From Clostridiales bacterium (GTDB lineage: Bacteria; Bacillota; Clostridia; Oscillospirales; Oscillospiraceae), in the NCBI GenBank assembly GCA_004553545.1, contig SFLD01000007.1:1-55032 (forward strand): a stretch of 55,032 nt of DNA. Reading direction: 5' to 3'. The notes under the pieces are model-generated. The model saw nothing but the letters and a program-made list of their open reading frames with translations, ran no database searches and was not told the origin of the DNA. This document shows positions 24,646 to 32,978 of this stretch, one piece after another (within the stretch, counting starts at the first letter, position 1; every line of letters begins with the position of its first letter). The position numbers and the translations under genes were made by a program.

Positions 24646-24700
24646 AGGCTCCCTTGTGTAAAGAGAGCTGTCGCCCGCAGGGCGACTGAGGGATTGTCAG
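24646..24700 (+). repeat. dispersed two-hairpin repeat, family A copy 1
   Basis: GGCTCCCTTGTGTAAAG-type element lying between pstB and phoU. Hairpin 1 pairs GCTC with GAGC; hairpin 2 is GTCGCCC-GCA-GGGCGAC. Related copies occur at 28061, 48330 and, more diverged, 39544. The hairpin-2 arms differ between copies but remain complementary. Confidence 0.82.
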
Positions 24701-24760
24701 CAGAGACTTTCGGGAAACGTGCGGTTCCCCGTACACTCCCCACGGTATCGGCTGATCCGA

Positions 24761-24812
24761 ATTCTCAATTATCCATTCTCCATTCTCAATTCTCCGTCGT
24801 CAATTGTCCATC
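24761..24812. repeat. AT-rich CAATT/CATTCTC repeat, family F copy 1
   Basis: Low-complexity run of TCTCAATT, CCATTCTC and CAATTGTCC words, sharply AT-rich against the GC-rich surroundings. An inverted-orientation relative lies at 35594-35685. Found in the phoU upstream gap; no gene is present. Confidence 0.75.
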
Positions 24813-24869
24813 GCCCGTTTCGGAGGGCGCCCAACATCATCGCCCACCGGGCGGAAGGAGGAATCTGCC

Positions 24870-25520
24870 ATGCGCAGCCGCTTTGACCAGCAGCTCTCGC
24901 TGCTGAACCGGGCTCTCATCGAGATGGGAGCCCTCTGCGAGGAGGTCATCGCCCTCGCCGCCAAGGCCGTCCTGACGGGGGACGGCACCCTGGCAGAAAA
25001 GGTCGCTCCCCTGGACCGGGAGATCGACCAGAAGGAGCGGGAGATCGAGTCCCAGTGCCTGAAACTGCTGCTCCAGCAGCAGCCGGTGGCCCGGGATCTC
25101 CGGCAGATCTCCGCCGCGCTGAAGATGATCACCGACATGGAGCGCATCGGCGACCAGGCCGAGGACATCGCCGAGATCGTCCGCACCGTCCAGGGCCACG
25201 GTCCCGAGACCATGGACATCGTCCGGAAAATGGCCACCGCCACCATCCAAATGGTGACGGAAAGCATTGAAGCCTTCGTAAAACATGATATAATGTTGGC
25301 CAAGAAGGTCGTTTCCGACGATGACACCGTGGACGCCTGCTTCGACCAGGTGAAGTCCGCCCTCATCACACGCATCGCCGCCGATCCCACGGACGGCGAG
25401 TATGCCGTGGACCTTCTCATGATCGCAAAATATTTTGAGCGCATCGGGGACCACGCCACCAACATCGCAGAGTGGGTCATCTTTTCCGTCACCGGTGTGC
25501 ATGGGGAGGTCCATCTATGA
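24870..25520 (+). CDS. phoU: phosphate transport regulator PhoU
   Basis: 216-residue all-helical protein with two PhoU three-helix repeats (about residues 8-100 and 115-205). Each carries an acidic metal-binding patch (MERIGDQAEDIAE; FERIGDHATNIAEW). It links the Pst transporter to the PhoR kinase and represses the Pho response when phosphate is plentiful. ATG 24870 is supported by AAGGAGG; an upstream in-frame extension would run into the repeats. The stop overlaps the response-regulator start by 4 bases. Confidence 0.95.
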   Translation: MRSRFDQQLSLLNRALIEMGALCEEVIALAAKAVLTGDGTLAEKVAPLDREIDQKEREIESQCLKLLLQQQPVARDLRQISAALKMITDMERIGDQAEDIAEIVRTVQGHGPETMDIVRKMATATIQMVTESIEAFVKHDIMLAKKVVSDDDTVDACFDQVKSALITRIAADPTDGEYAVDLLMIAKYFERIGDHATNIAEWVIFSVTGVHGEVHL

Positions 25521-26191
25521 TCTGGTGTGTGGAAGATGACGGCAGCATCCGGGATATCGAGGTCTACGCCTTGCAGTCGGCGGGTCTCGCCGCCCGGGGC
25601 TTTGCGGACGGCAGCTCCTTCTGGGAGGCCGTCCAGCGGGAGCGCCCGGACCTTGTGGTGCTGGACATCATGCTTCCCGGCGTGGACGGCGTGGAGCTGC
25701 TGCGCCGCATCCGGGAGCGGCCGGAACTCTCCGCCATCCCGGTGGTGATGGCCACCGCCAAGGGGGCGGAGTATGACAAGGTCCAGTCCCTGGACCTGGG
25801 GGCGGACTACTACCTGACCAAGCCCTTCGGCGTCATGGAGTTCCTGGCCTGCATCCGCTCCGTCCTCCGCCGCTGCGGCGGGGCGGAGCCGGGGAAGGTC
25901 CTGGGCCTCCAGGGGGTCCGGATGGACCTCTCCGGCCGCACCGTCACCGTGGACGGGGAGCGTGCCGCCCTCACCTATAAGGAATTTGAGCTCCTGCGTC
26001 TTTTCCTCAGCCATCCCGGCGTGGCCTTCACCCGGGAGCAGCTGATGAGCGAGATCTGGGGCACCGACTACTGCGGCGAGAGCCGCACCGTGGATATGCA
26101 CATCCGCACGCTCCGGGGCAAGCTGGGCCCCTACGGGGACCGCATCGAGACCGTCCGTGGCGTGGGATACCGTCTGGAGGGAAAGCCATGA
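25517..26191 (+). CDS. phoP: OmpR-family response regulator, PhoP/PhoB-like
   Basis: 224-residue two-component regulator. The receiver domain (1 to about 118) has phospho-acceptor Asp50 (VVLDIMLPG), the switch residue Thr80 and Lys102 (LTKPFG). The C-terminal winged-helix DNA-binding domain (about 130-222) includes LTYKEFELLRLFL and the C-terminal hairpin GVGYRLEG. Located between phoU and a cognate kinase with 4-base overlaps on both sides, so it most likely controls the Pho regulon including this operon. Confidence 0.9.
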   Translation: MIWCVEDDGSIRDIEVYALQSAGLAARGFADGSSFWEAVQRERPDLVVLDIMLPGVDGVELLRRIRERPELSAIPVVMATAKGAEYDKVQSLDLGADYYLTKPFGVMEFLACIRSVLRRCGGAEPGKVLGLQGVRMDLSGRTVTVDGERAALTYKEFELLRLFLSHPGVAFTREQLMSEIWGTDYCGESRTVDMHIRTLRGKLGPYGDRIETVRGVGYRLEGKP

Positions 26192-27855
26192 CCCGAAAGA
26201 TCTTTCGATCCATCCTGCTGGCGGCAGCCGTGGCGCTGCTGGCCAGCCTTGCCACCGTGATGGGCATCCTCTATCCCTACTTCAGCGACCTGCAGGAAGG
26301 GGAACTGGGGGAGGAGCTGAAGCTCACCGCCTCGGCGGTGGAGCGGGGGGGCCTGGACTATCTGGAGACCCTGGCCCCCGGCACCGTCCGCGTCACCTGG
26401 GTGGCCGGGGACGGCACCGTCCTCTATGACAGCGAGGCGGACCCCGCTTCCATGGAAAACCACGCGGACCGCAGGGAGATCCGGGACGCCCTGGCCTACG
26501 GCCAGGGCTCGGACAGCCGCACCTCCGCCACGCTGCTGGAGGAGACCATGTACCGGGCCCAGCGCCTGGGGGACGGCACCGTTCTCCGTCTCTCCGCCCG
26601 CCGGGCCACCGTGGCCCGGCTCCTGCTGGGGACGCTGCAGCCCCTTCTCGTGATCTTCGCAGCGGCCCTGGCCCTCAGCGCGTTCCTCGCGAGCCGGCTC
26701 TCCAAGCGGATCGTGGAGCCTCTCAACGCCCTGGACCTGGAGCACCCCCTGGAGAACGACTGCTATGAGGAGCTCTCGCCATTGCTTGGCCGCATCCACC
26801 GCCAGCGCCAGCAGATCGACCGCCAGCTCGCGGAGCTCCGCCGCCAGAGCGACGAGTTCCGGCAGATCACCGCCAGTATGCGGGAGGGCCTGGTCCTTCT
26901 GGACGCCCAGGGCACCGTTCTCAGCATCAATCCCGCCGCCCGGCGGGCCTTCCAGGCGGAGGACAGCCACTCCGGCCAGGACTTCCTCACCGTGGACCGG
27001 AGCCATGACATGAGCCTGGCCCTCCGGGCCTGTATGGAGAGCGGTCACAGCGAGCTCCGGGAGGAGCGGGGCGGCCGGGACTACCAGTTCGACCTCAGCC
27101 GCATCGACTCCGACGGCAAGGCCATCGGCGCAGTGATCCTTGCCTTCGACGTCACGGACCGGGAGAGCGCCGAGCGCACCCGGCGGGAGTTCACCGCCAA
27201 CGTCTCCCACGAGCTGAAGACCCCCCTCCAGGGCATCCTGGGGAGCGCGGAGCTGCTGGAAAACGGCCTTGTGAAGAGCGAGGATGTCCCCCGCTTCGTG
27301 GGCCACATCCGCTCCGAGGCCCAGCGCCTCATGGCTCTCATCGGGGACATCATCCGCCTCTCCCAGCTGGACGAGGGGGAGCTCCCGGCCTTCCAGCCGG
27401 TGGACCTCTGCGCCGTTGCGAAGGACAGCGTGGACTCCCTGCGGGATGCCGCCGCCAAGCGGGGCATCACCCTGACCCTGCAGGGGGAGAGCGCCGTCGT
27501 CTCCGGCGTTCCGGCCCTCATCCGGGAGGTGGTGGGCAACCTCTGCGACAACGCCGTGAAGTACAACGTGGACGGCGGCAGCGTCACCGTCACCGTGGAG
27601 AGCGGGGAGACCGCCGCCTCCCTCACCGTGGAGGATACCGGCGTCGGCATCCCCCAGGCGGAGCAGGAGCGGGTCTTCGAGCGCTTTTACCGGGTGGACA
27701 AGAGCCACTCCAAGGCCTCCGGCGGCACCGGCCTGGGCCTCTCCATCGTCAAGCACGCCGTGGCCCTTCACCACGGAGACATTCAACTCACCAGCGCCCC
27801 CGGCCACGGCACCCGCATCCGGGTGACCTTCCCCCTGGAGCGCGCGGAAAACTGA
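26188..27855 (+). CDS. phoR: sensor histidine kinase, PhoR-like
   Basis: 555-residue membrane kinase. Transmembrane helix 1 (about residues 8-28), an extracytoplasmic domain of about 115 residues, helix 2 (about 148-170), a coiled linker, a PAS-like domain (about 225-330), the HisKA dimerisation helix with His341 (NVSHELKTPLQG) and an HATPase domain with N box (NLCDNAVKYN), G1 (DTGVGIP), F box (FERFYRVD) and G2 (GGTGLGLSI). Start overlaps phoP by 4 bases. Domain order matches PhoR; the presence of PhoU in the operon supports phosphate sensing. Confidence 0.9.
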   Translation: MTRKIFRSILLAAAVALLASLATVMGILYPYFSDLQEGELGEELKLTASAVERGGLDYLETLAPGTVRVTWVAGDGTVLYDSEADPASMENHADRREIRDALAYGQGSDSRTSATLLEETMYRAQRLGDGTVLRLSARRATVARLLLGTLQPLLVIFAAALALSAFLASRLSKRIVEPLNALDLEHPLENDCYEELSPLLGRIHRQRQQIDRQLAELRRQSDEFRQITASMREGLVLLDAQGTVLSINPAARRAFQAEDSHSGQDFLTVDRSHDMSLALRACMESGHSELREERGGRDYQFDLSRIDSDGKAIGAVILAFDVTDRESAERTRREFTANVSHELKTPLQGILGSAELLENGLVKSEDVPRFVGHIRSEAQRLMALIGDIIRLSQLDEGELPAFQPVDLCAVAKDSVDSLRDAAAKRGITLTLQGESAVVSGVPALIREVVGNLCDNAVKYNVDGGSVTVTVESGETAASLTVEDTGVGIPQAEQERVFERFYRVDKSHSKASGGTGLGLSIVKHAVALHHGDIQLTSAPGHGTRIRVTFPLERAEN

Positions 27856-27984
27856 CCCTTTTCGCCTGCCTCTCCGGGGGCGGGCCGGAGGGCCGCGAGC
27901 TTCCTCCTCCGGTCCTCCGGCGCGCCCCCGCTCCGCCGCCCCCGGCGGGCAGAGAGCGCTTCTGTTTTCTCCCGCGGCACCTTC

Positions 27985-28028
27985 ATACGGCCAGGCCCGG
28001 AGCCCCCTCCGGGCCTGACCGTATTTTT
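27985..28028 (+). terminator. terminator of the pst-pho operon
   Basis: 18-bp stem with a single mismatch (27985-28002 with 28007-28024), C4 loop and T5 tract. It lies about 130 bp beyond phoR; the GC-rich stretch before it contains no gene. Confidence 0.85.
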
Positions 28029-28060
28029 GCCGCTATGACACCCCACTGAGCCCCCGTCCC

Positions 28061-28620
28061 CAAGGGCTCCCTTGTGTCAAGGGAGCTGTCGCCCGCAGGC
28101 ACTTCGTAGGGGCGGCGTCCCTGATGGTCCGCTGCCTGGCGACCGGTAGGGGCGGGGCTTTGCCCCCGCCCGCTCCTCCTGGGGTTGATAGAGGCTTCAA
28201 GAGGATCTGTAGGGGCCGACCGATGTGTCGGCCCGGCCACGGTCCTTCGCGGGACCCGCCCACGGGCGGACACATAGGTCCGCCCCTACGCGGGGTGAGG
28301 GTGTCCCGAAGTAACGGAAATTAACGCGAAAACGGACCTCTCCCAGCGGGGCGGGACGGAGCCCGCCCCCTGCAGAGGCATTGGCGCAGACCTGTGGCGG
28401 CGGGGTGAGGTCACCCCGCCCTACGGAAGCGCCACAGGTGGTGTGCAGCAACGGGCCGATGTAGTAGGCATCGGCCCCTACGTCCCGCGGGGGGACGAGA
28501 GGGCGGCACGCCGGGGTCGTCGTGCCCTACGGGTGCAGTATTGGCAGTGCGAAGCAAGCAGGCCACCGGGACTGTCAGCATCCGCAGTGTCATAGCGGCG
28601 GGGCTCTTCTCATAGACTTG
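28061..28620. repeat. hairpin-repeat island 1 (no gene)
   Basis: Intergenic mosaic between phoR and spoIIP. From left to right: a truncated family A copy (28061-28104), GTAGGGG hairpins at 28107 and 28147, an 81-bp composite (28209-28289), a minus-oriented CGGGGTGA/TCACCCCG hairpin (28403-28430), a CCGATG/CATCGG hairpin (about 28459-28482) and a GGCACG/CGTGCC hairpin (about 28508-28532). The segment CACCCCGCCCTACGGAAGCG is shared, in inverted orientation, with the island at 33.8-34.4 kb. Apparent ORFs crossing it are repeat-derived. Confidence 0.85.
28209..28289. repeat. 81-bp GTAGGGG composite repeat, copy 1
   Basis: Starts GTAGGGGC and ends GCCCCTAC. Each of the two arms (about 27 bp) is itself a hairpin: GGGCCGAC pairs with GTCGGCCC on the left, GGGCGGAC with GTCCGCCC (reading the right arm in reverse). 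The core of about 27 bp is variable. Copies of identical length lie at 34238-34318 and 48508-48588. Confidence 0.85.
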
Positions 28621-28641
28621 TCCCGAAGGGAGGGGAGAGTG

Positions 28642-29787
28642 ATGGAACATGCCGCTTGGACAGCCCGTCTGGGGGCGCTGGCTCTGGCGGGGGCGACTCT
28701 CTGGGCCGCTAGCGTCACCGCCGGGTCCGGCAGCCCGAAAAGCGCCGCCCAGGCCCTGGGGCGGGAGCTGCCGGTGGCCCTGCTGCGCTGGGAGCTGGGG
28801 GACCTGGCCGGCGGGGACGGTCTCAGTGTCCCCGCGGTGCTGACCCTGGGGGAGTCCTCCCTGCTGCTCTCCGCCCGGCAGGCGGTGGCGGAGCTCCGTT
28901 CCCGCCGGGACGGGGCGGAGCCGCCGGACACCACCGACCCCGTCCCGGCCACGGAGCCCGTCCGGGAGACCCCGGTGACGGTGGAGCCCGCCGCGGACAA
29001 CGGCGTCCCCGCCCGGACCCTGATCCCCACCACCCAGGAGGGCTACACCGTCTCGGGCCTTGCCTACATCCACTCCACCCGGCCGGACACCCTCTCCGCC
29101 GCCGAGGCGGGAGGGCCCTTCTCCGCCCGTCTCAGCGACGAGGCCGGGCCCCAGGTGCTGATCCTCCACAGCCATGGCAGCGAGTGCTACACCCCCGCCC
29201 CGGGGGCCGACATCCTCTACTCCGGCAACCACCGCAGCACCGACAGCCGCTACAACGTGGTCGCCGCCGGGGATGTCATGGCGGAGGAGCTGGAGAAGGC
29301 GGGCATCCCGGTCCTCCACGACCGGACCCTCTACGACTACCCCAGCTACTCCGGGGCCTACGACCGGTCTCTCGCCGCCATCGAGACGGCTCTCACCGAG
29401 TACCCCTCCCTCCGGTTTATCCTGGATGTCCACCGGGACGCCATCGAGGACGCGGAGGGCAACGAATACAAGGTCCTCTCCGAGACCTCCCAGGGCTCCG
29501 CCGCCCAGCTGACCCTCATCGTGGGCAGCGACGGCAGCGGCCTGCCCCACCCCGACTGGATGGAGAACCTCCGCCTGGCCGTGGCCCTTCAGAATCAGAT
29601 CGCGGGCCAGGAGCCCACCCTCATGCGCCCCATCCTCCTGCGGAAATCCCGCTACAACCAGCACGCCTCCACGGGCTCCCTCCTGGTGGAGGTCGGTGCC
29701 GCCGGCAACGCCCCGGAGGAGGCGGCCCTGGCCGCCCGCCTCTTCGCCCGGAACCTGGCGGAGCTGCTGCAGGGGGCCAGCAAGTAG
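28642..29787 (+). CDS. spoIIP: stage II sporulation protein P (SpoIIP)
   Basis: 381-residue cell-wall hydrolase (amidase and endopeptidase) that, with SpoIID and SpoIIM, dissolves septal peptidoglycan and drives engulfment of the forespore. An N-terminal membrane anchor (about residues 8-27) is followed by a Pro/Thr-rich stretch and the SpoIIP domain. Catalytic-site residues are visible in ILHSHGSECY, LDVHRDAIE and SLLVEVG. GGGAGGGGAGAG precedes ATG 28642; longer in-frame starts run into the repeat island. It is strong evidence for a spore former. Confidence 0.92.
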   Translation: MEHAAWTARLGALALAGATLWAASVTAGSGSPKSAAQALGRELPVALLRWELGDLAGGDGLSVPAVLTLGESSLLLSARQAVAELRSRRDGAEPPDTTDPVPATEPVRETPVTVEPAADNGVPARTLIPTTQEGYTVSGLAYIHSTRPDTLSAAEAGGPFSARLSDEAGPQVLILHSHGSECYTPAPGADILYSGNHRSTDSRYNVVAAGDVMAEELEKAGIPVLHDRTLYDYPSYSGAYDRSLAAIETALTEYPSLRFILDVHRDAIEDAEGNEYKVLSETSQGSAAQLTLIVGSDGSGLPHPDWMENLRLAVALQNQIAGQEPTLMRPILLRKSRYNQHASTGSLLVEVGAAGNAPEEAALAARLFARNLAELLQGASK

Positions 29788-29796
29788 CCGCCGCAG

Positions 29797-29829
29797 CCCC
29801 TGCCTCCCCTGCCGGAGGCGGGGGTTTTT
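29797..29829 (+). terminator. spoIIP terminator
   Basis: Stem CCCC-TG-CCTCC with GGAGG-C-GGGG and a T5 tract, 10 bases after the stop codon. Confidence 0.85.
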
Positions 29830-29900
29830 ATTCACTTACCACAATTTTGAAGGCTTTTTTTGCCTTACTGCCAAAAATGTGGGCTTTGCCAAAATTTTTG

Positions 29901-29929
29901 TTGTATTGCCTGCCGGAAAGTTATATAAT
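29901..29929 (+). promoter_or_regulatory. sigma-70-type promoter for the EF-G paralogue
   Basis: TTGTAT (29901-29906), a 17-bp spacer and consensus TATAAT (29924-29929) in an AT-rich pocket, leaving an untranslated leader of roughly 85 bases with an AAGGAG site before ATG 30022. Confidence 0.78.
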
Positions 29930-30021
29930 TTGTACGTTAGACAATCGCAACCGTTGACGGGCCCCCTCCGGGCGTCCCTCCGGCCCCAGTCGACAGCATC
30001 AACATAAGGAGTGTAACGACA

Positions 30022-32088
30022 ATGAGCTATTCCACCGAGACCATCCGCAACGTCTGCCTGCTGGGCCACAGCGGCAGCGGCAAGACCGCTCTGGCTGAGA
30101 GCATGCTCTTCGCCACCGGCGCCATCGACCGCATGGGCCGTGTCCCCGACGGCAACACCGTCTGCGACTACGACGCCGAGGAGATCAAGCGCGGCGTATC
30201 CATCTCCCTCACCATGGCTCCCGTCAAGTACAAGGACGTGAAGATCAATCTTCTGGACACTCCGGGCAACTTTGACTTTGCGGGTGAGGCCCTCTCCGGC
30301 ATCCGTGCCGCCGAGTGCGCCCTGCTGGTCTGCGGCGCCAAGGACGGCCTCAGCGTCGGCGCCGAGCGCGCCTGGAAGATGCTGGGCTCCAAGCCCCGCA
30401 TGATCTTCATCACCCGCACCGATGAGGACAACAGCGACTACAACGCCTGCCTGGACGCCCTGAAGGCCAAGTTCGGCACCGCCGTGGCCCCCATCGTCGT
30501 TCCCGTGCTGGACGGCGACAAGAAGGTCACCGGCATCGTGGACCTGCTGCACAACAAGGCCTATGAGGTCAAGGGCGGCAAGACCGTCTCCTGCGCCATC
30601 CCCGCCGCCGTGGCCGACGACGTGGAGACCCTCCGCGCCGAGCTCATGGAGGCTGCCGCCGGCGCCGACGAGGAGCTCATGGAGAAGTTCTTCGAGACCA
30701 TGGAGCTGACCCCCGCCGAGATCGCCAAGGGCCTGAAGGCCGGCGTCCGGGAGGGCACCGTGGCCCCCGTGCTCTGCGGCGCGGCCCTCTCCGGCCTGGG
30801 CGTTGAGATGCTGCTGGAGACCATCGTGGATCTCGTTCCCCTGGCCACCGACATGCCCGCCGAGAAGGCCGAGGATGAGGACGGCAAGGAAGTCACCGTC
30901 GCCATCGATCCCAACGGCACCACCGCCGCCATCGTCTTCAAGACCCTCTCCGACCAGTACGGCAAGTACTCCCTGGTGAAGGTCGTCCGGGGTAAGATCA
31001 CCCCCGATATGTCCCTCTATGACACCACCACCGGCAACACCGAGAAGCTGGGCCGCCTCTACACCCTCCGGGGCAAGAAGAACGAGGAGACCAAGGAGAT
31101 CTGCTGCGGCGACATCGGCGCCATCGCCAAGATGGACCGGGTCCGCACCGGCGACACCCTCTGCGATGCCAAGGCCATCGTGAAGCTGGCCGGCATGCCC
31201 TACGCCGAGCCCTGCTACTTCCGCGCCATCGTGGCCAAGGTCCGCGGCACCGAGGAGAAGATCGGCACCGGCCTCAACCGCCTCAACGAGGAAGACCCCA
31301 CCTTCAAGGTCATCAACAACGCCGAGACCCATCAGATCGTCATCGCCGGCGCCGGCGACATCCAGATCGATGTCCTGGTCAGCAAGCTGAAGACCCGCTT
31401 CGGCGTGGACGCCACCCTGGAGACTCCCCGCGTGGCCTACCGCGAGAAGATCCGCAAGACCGTCCAGAAGCAGGGCCGTCATAAGAAGCAGACCGGCGGC
31501 AGCGGCCAGTTCGGTGACGTCTGGGTCCGCTTCGAGCCCAACGAGGAGTCCGAGGAGATGGTCTTCGCCGAGGAGGTCTTCGGCGGCTCCGTGCCCAAGA
31601 ACTTCTTCCCCGCCGTGGAAAAGGGCCTGCGCGAGGCCTGCCTCCACGGTCCCCTGGCCGGCTATCCCGTGGTGAACCTGAAGGCCGTCCTCTATGATGG
31701 CTCCTACCATCCCGTGGACTCCTCCGAAATCGCCTTCAAGACCGCCGCGAACCTTGCTTACAAGGCCGCCATGCCCGAGGCTTCCCCCGTTCTGCTGGAG
31801 CCCGTCTGCGAGCTGAAGGTCACCGTCCCCGATCAGTACATGGGCGACGTCATGGGCGACCTCAATAAGCGCCGCGGCCGCGTCATGGGCATGAACCCCA
31901 CCGGCGACGGCGAGCAGGTCATCGAAGCCGAGTGCCCCGAGGCCGAGCTCATGAGCTACGCCATCGACCTGCGCTCCATGACCCAGTCCCGCGGCTCCTT
32001 CGTGATGCACTTCGTGCGTTACGAGCAGTGCCCGCCCGATGCCCAGCAGAAGGCCATCGACGAGGCCAAGGCCCTGGCCGACGAATAA
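30022..32088 (+). CDS. EF-G-like translational GTPase (EF-G paralogue)
   Basis: 688 residues with the five-domain EF-G/TetM layout. The GTPase motifs are altered. G1 is GHSGSGKT (15-22). G3 is DTPG followed by Asn83 where canonical EF-G has the catalytic His. G4 is TRTD (131-134) in place of NKxD. The C-terminal domains IV-V are recognisable (GSGQFGDVWVRFEP; RRGRVMGMNPTGDGEQVIEAE). This resembles the EF-G-2 type paralogue found beside a canonical fusA in Clostridia; canonical fusA is not in this window. Role uncertain: specialised translocation/recycling, or another ribosome-associated function. Confidence 0.9.
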   Translation: MSYSTETIRNVCLLGHSGSGKTALAESMLFATGAIDRMGRVPDGNTVCDYDAEEIKRGVSISLTMAPVKYKDVKINLLDTPGNFDFAGEALSGIRAAECALLVCGAKDGLSVGAERAWKMLGSKPRMIFITRTDEDNSDYNACLDALKAKFGTAVAPIVVPVLDGDKKVTGIVDLLHNKAYEVKGGKTVSCAIPAAVADDVETLRAELMEAAAGADEELMEKFFETMELTPAEIAKGLKAGVREGTVAPVLCGAALSGLGVEMLLETIVDLVPLATDMPAEKAEDEDGKEVTVAIDPNGTTAAIVFKTLSDQYGKYSLVKVVRGKITPDMSLYDTTTGNTEKLGRLYTLRGKKNEETKEICCGDIGAIAKMDRVRTGDTLCDAKAIVKLAGMPYAEPCYFRAIVAKVRGTEEKIGTGLNRLNEEDPTFKVINNAETHQIVIAGAGDIQIDVLVSKLKTRFGVDATLETPRVAYREKIRKTVQKQGRHKKQTGGSGQFGDVWVRFEPNEESEEMVFAEEVFGGSVPKNFFPAVEKGLREACLHGPLAGYPVVNLKAVLYDGSYHPVDSSEIAFKTAANLAYKAAMPEASPVLLEPVCELKVTVPDQYMGDVMGDLNKRRGRVMGMNPTGDGEQVIEAECPEAELMSYAIDLRSMTQSRGSFVMHFVRYEQCPPDAQQKAIDEAKALADE

Positions 32089-32096
32089 GCGATCCC

Positions 32097-32130
32097 AAAA
32101 CGGGGAAGACCGTCCGGTCTTCCCCGTTTT
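32097..32130 (+). terminator. terminator of the EF-G paralogue
   Basis: 16-bp perfect stem (32097-32112 with 32115-32130) whose 3' arm ends in T4; 2-base loop as drawn, so the apex pairs probably open. Confidence 0.88.
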
Positions 32131-32170
32131 CCTGGATGTTCCAGCGTTGGGAAAACTTTTTCAAAGATTT

Positions 32171-32220
32171 TTTGAAATGTTGCAAAAGCAACTTCAAATT
32201 CCCGTCCCATGGGGTATACT
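32171..32220 (+). promoter_or_regulatory. imperfect palindrome and -10 element before rubrerythrin
   Basis: TTTGAAATGTTGC-AAAA-GCAACTTCAAA (32171-32198) is an inverted repeat with a 2-base bulge. TATACT at 32215-32220 is a good -10; TTCAAA at 32193-32198 gives a 16-bp spacer. The palindrome would cover the -35 region and may be an operator of a peroxide- or redox-responsive regulator (inference). Confidence 0.45.
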
Positions 32221-32302
32221 GACGTCAGAAAACAGGGGCGGGCACAGAGCTCCGCCGAAACAAATGAAACGAAAAAAATGATAAATTCAGGAGGAAATTG
32301 TT

Positions 32303-32890
32303 ATGAAGAAGTGGGTATGTCCTGTTTGCGGTTACGTTCATGAGGGTGACACTCCCCCCGAGGTCTGCCCCGTCTGCAAGGTCCCCGGCTCCAAGTTCAC
32401 CGAGCTGAAGGGCGACGAGAAGCTGGCCGCCGAGCACGAGTACGGCATCTACGCCAAGACCGTGAAGAATAACCCCGACATCAGCGACGCCGACAAGGCC
32501 TACATCCTGGAGCAGCTCCACGCCAACTTCACCGGCGAGTGCTCCGAGGTGGGCATGTACCTCTGCATGGCCCGCATCGCCCATCGCGAGGGCTATCCCG
32601 AGGTGGGCCTCTACTGGGAGAAGGCCGCCTATGAGGAGGCCGAGCACGCCGCCAAGTTCGCCGAGCTCCTGGGCGAGGAGCTGGAGCCCAACATGAAGGC
32701 CGACACCAAGGCCAACCTGGCCTGGCGCGTGGACTGCGAGTTCGGCGCCACCAAGGGCAAGTTCGACCTGGCCTCCTGCGCCAAGAAGAACGGCCTGGAC
32801 GCCATCCACGACACCGTCCACGAGATGGCCCGCGACGAAGCCCGTCACGGCAAGGCTCTCAAGGGCCTGCTGGAGCGCTACTTCAAGTAA
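32303..32890 (+). CDS. reverse rubrerythrin (NADH peroxidase component)
   Basis: 195 residues with the rubredoxin-type Fe-Cys4 domain first (CPVCG at 6-10, CPVC at 22-25) and the ferritin-like di-iron domain after it (ECSEVGMY, EEAEHAAKFAELLG, EMARDEARHG). This reversed order marks clostridial reverse rubrerythrins, which reduce hydrogen peroxide in anaerobes using electrons from NADH-rubredoxin reductase. AGGAGG precedes ATG 32303. Single gene with its own terminator. The flavodiiron protein at 53018-54163 is another oxygen-defence enzyme in the window. Confidence 0.95.
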   Translation: MKKWVCPVCGYVHEGDTPPEVCPVCKVPGSKFTELKGDEKLAAEHEYGIYAKTVKNNPDISDADKAYILEQLHANFTGECSEVGMYLCMARIAHREGYPEVGLYWEKAAYEEAEHAAKFAELLGEELEPNMKADTKANLAWRVDCEFGATKGKFDLASCAKKNGLDAIHDTVHEMARDEARHGKALKGLLERYFK

Positions 32891-32912
32891 GCCAAACCCT
32901 AAAGAGGAAATT

Positions 32913-32946
32913 AAGAGGCGGGAGCACCAGTGCTCCCGCCTCTTTG
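32913..32946 (+). terminator. rubrerythrin terminator
   Basis: Perfect 14-bp stem AAGAGGCGGGAGCA / TGCTCCCGCCTCTT with a 4-base loop and short T run, 22 bases after the stop codon. Faces the convergent gene ending at 32979. Confidence 0.88.
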
Positions 32947-32978
32947 CGTTTTCCGGACAATTGTTGGCATAGAGTTTT

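Noticed and set aside
24761..24812. CRISPR or tandem array in the AT-rich CAATT repeat
   Set aside because: Irregular words without constant period or unique spacers.
28522..28641. Longer N terminus for SpoIIP
   Set aside because: The added codons are repeat-island sequence; ATG 28642 has the Shine-Dalgarno site and restores the N-terminal membrane anchor.
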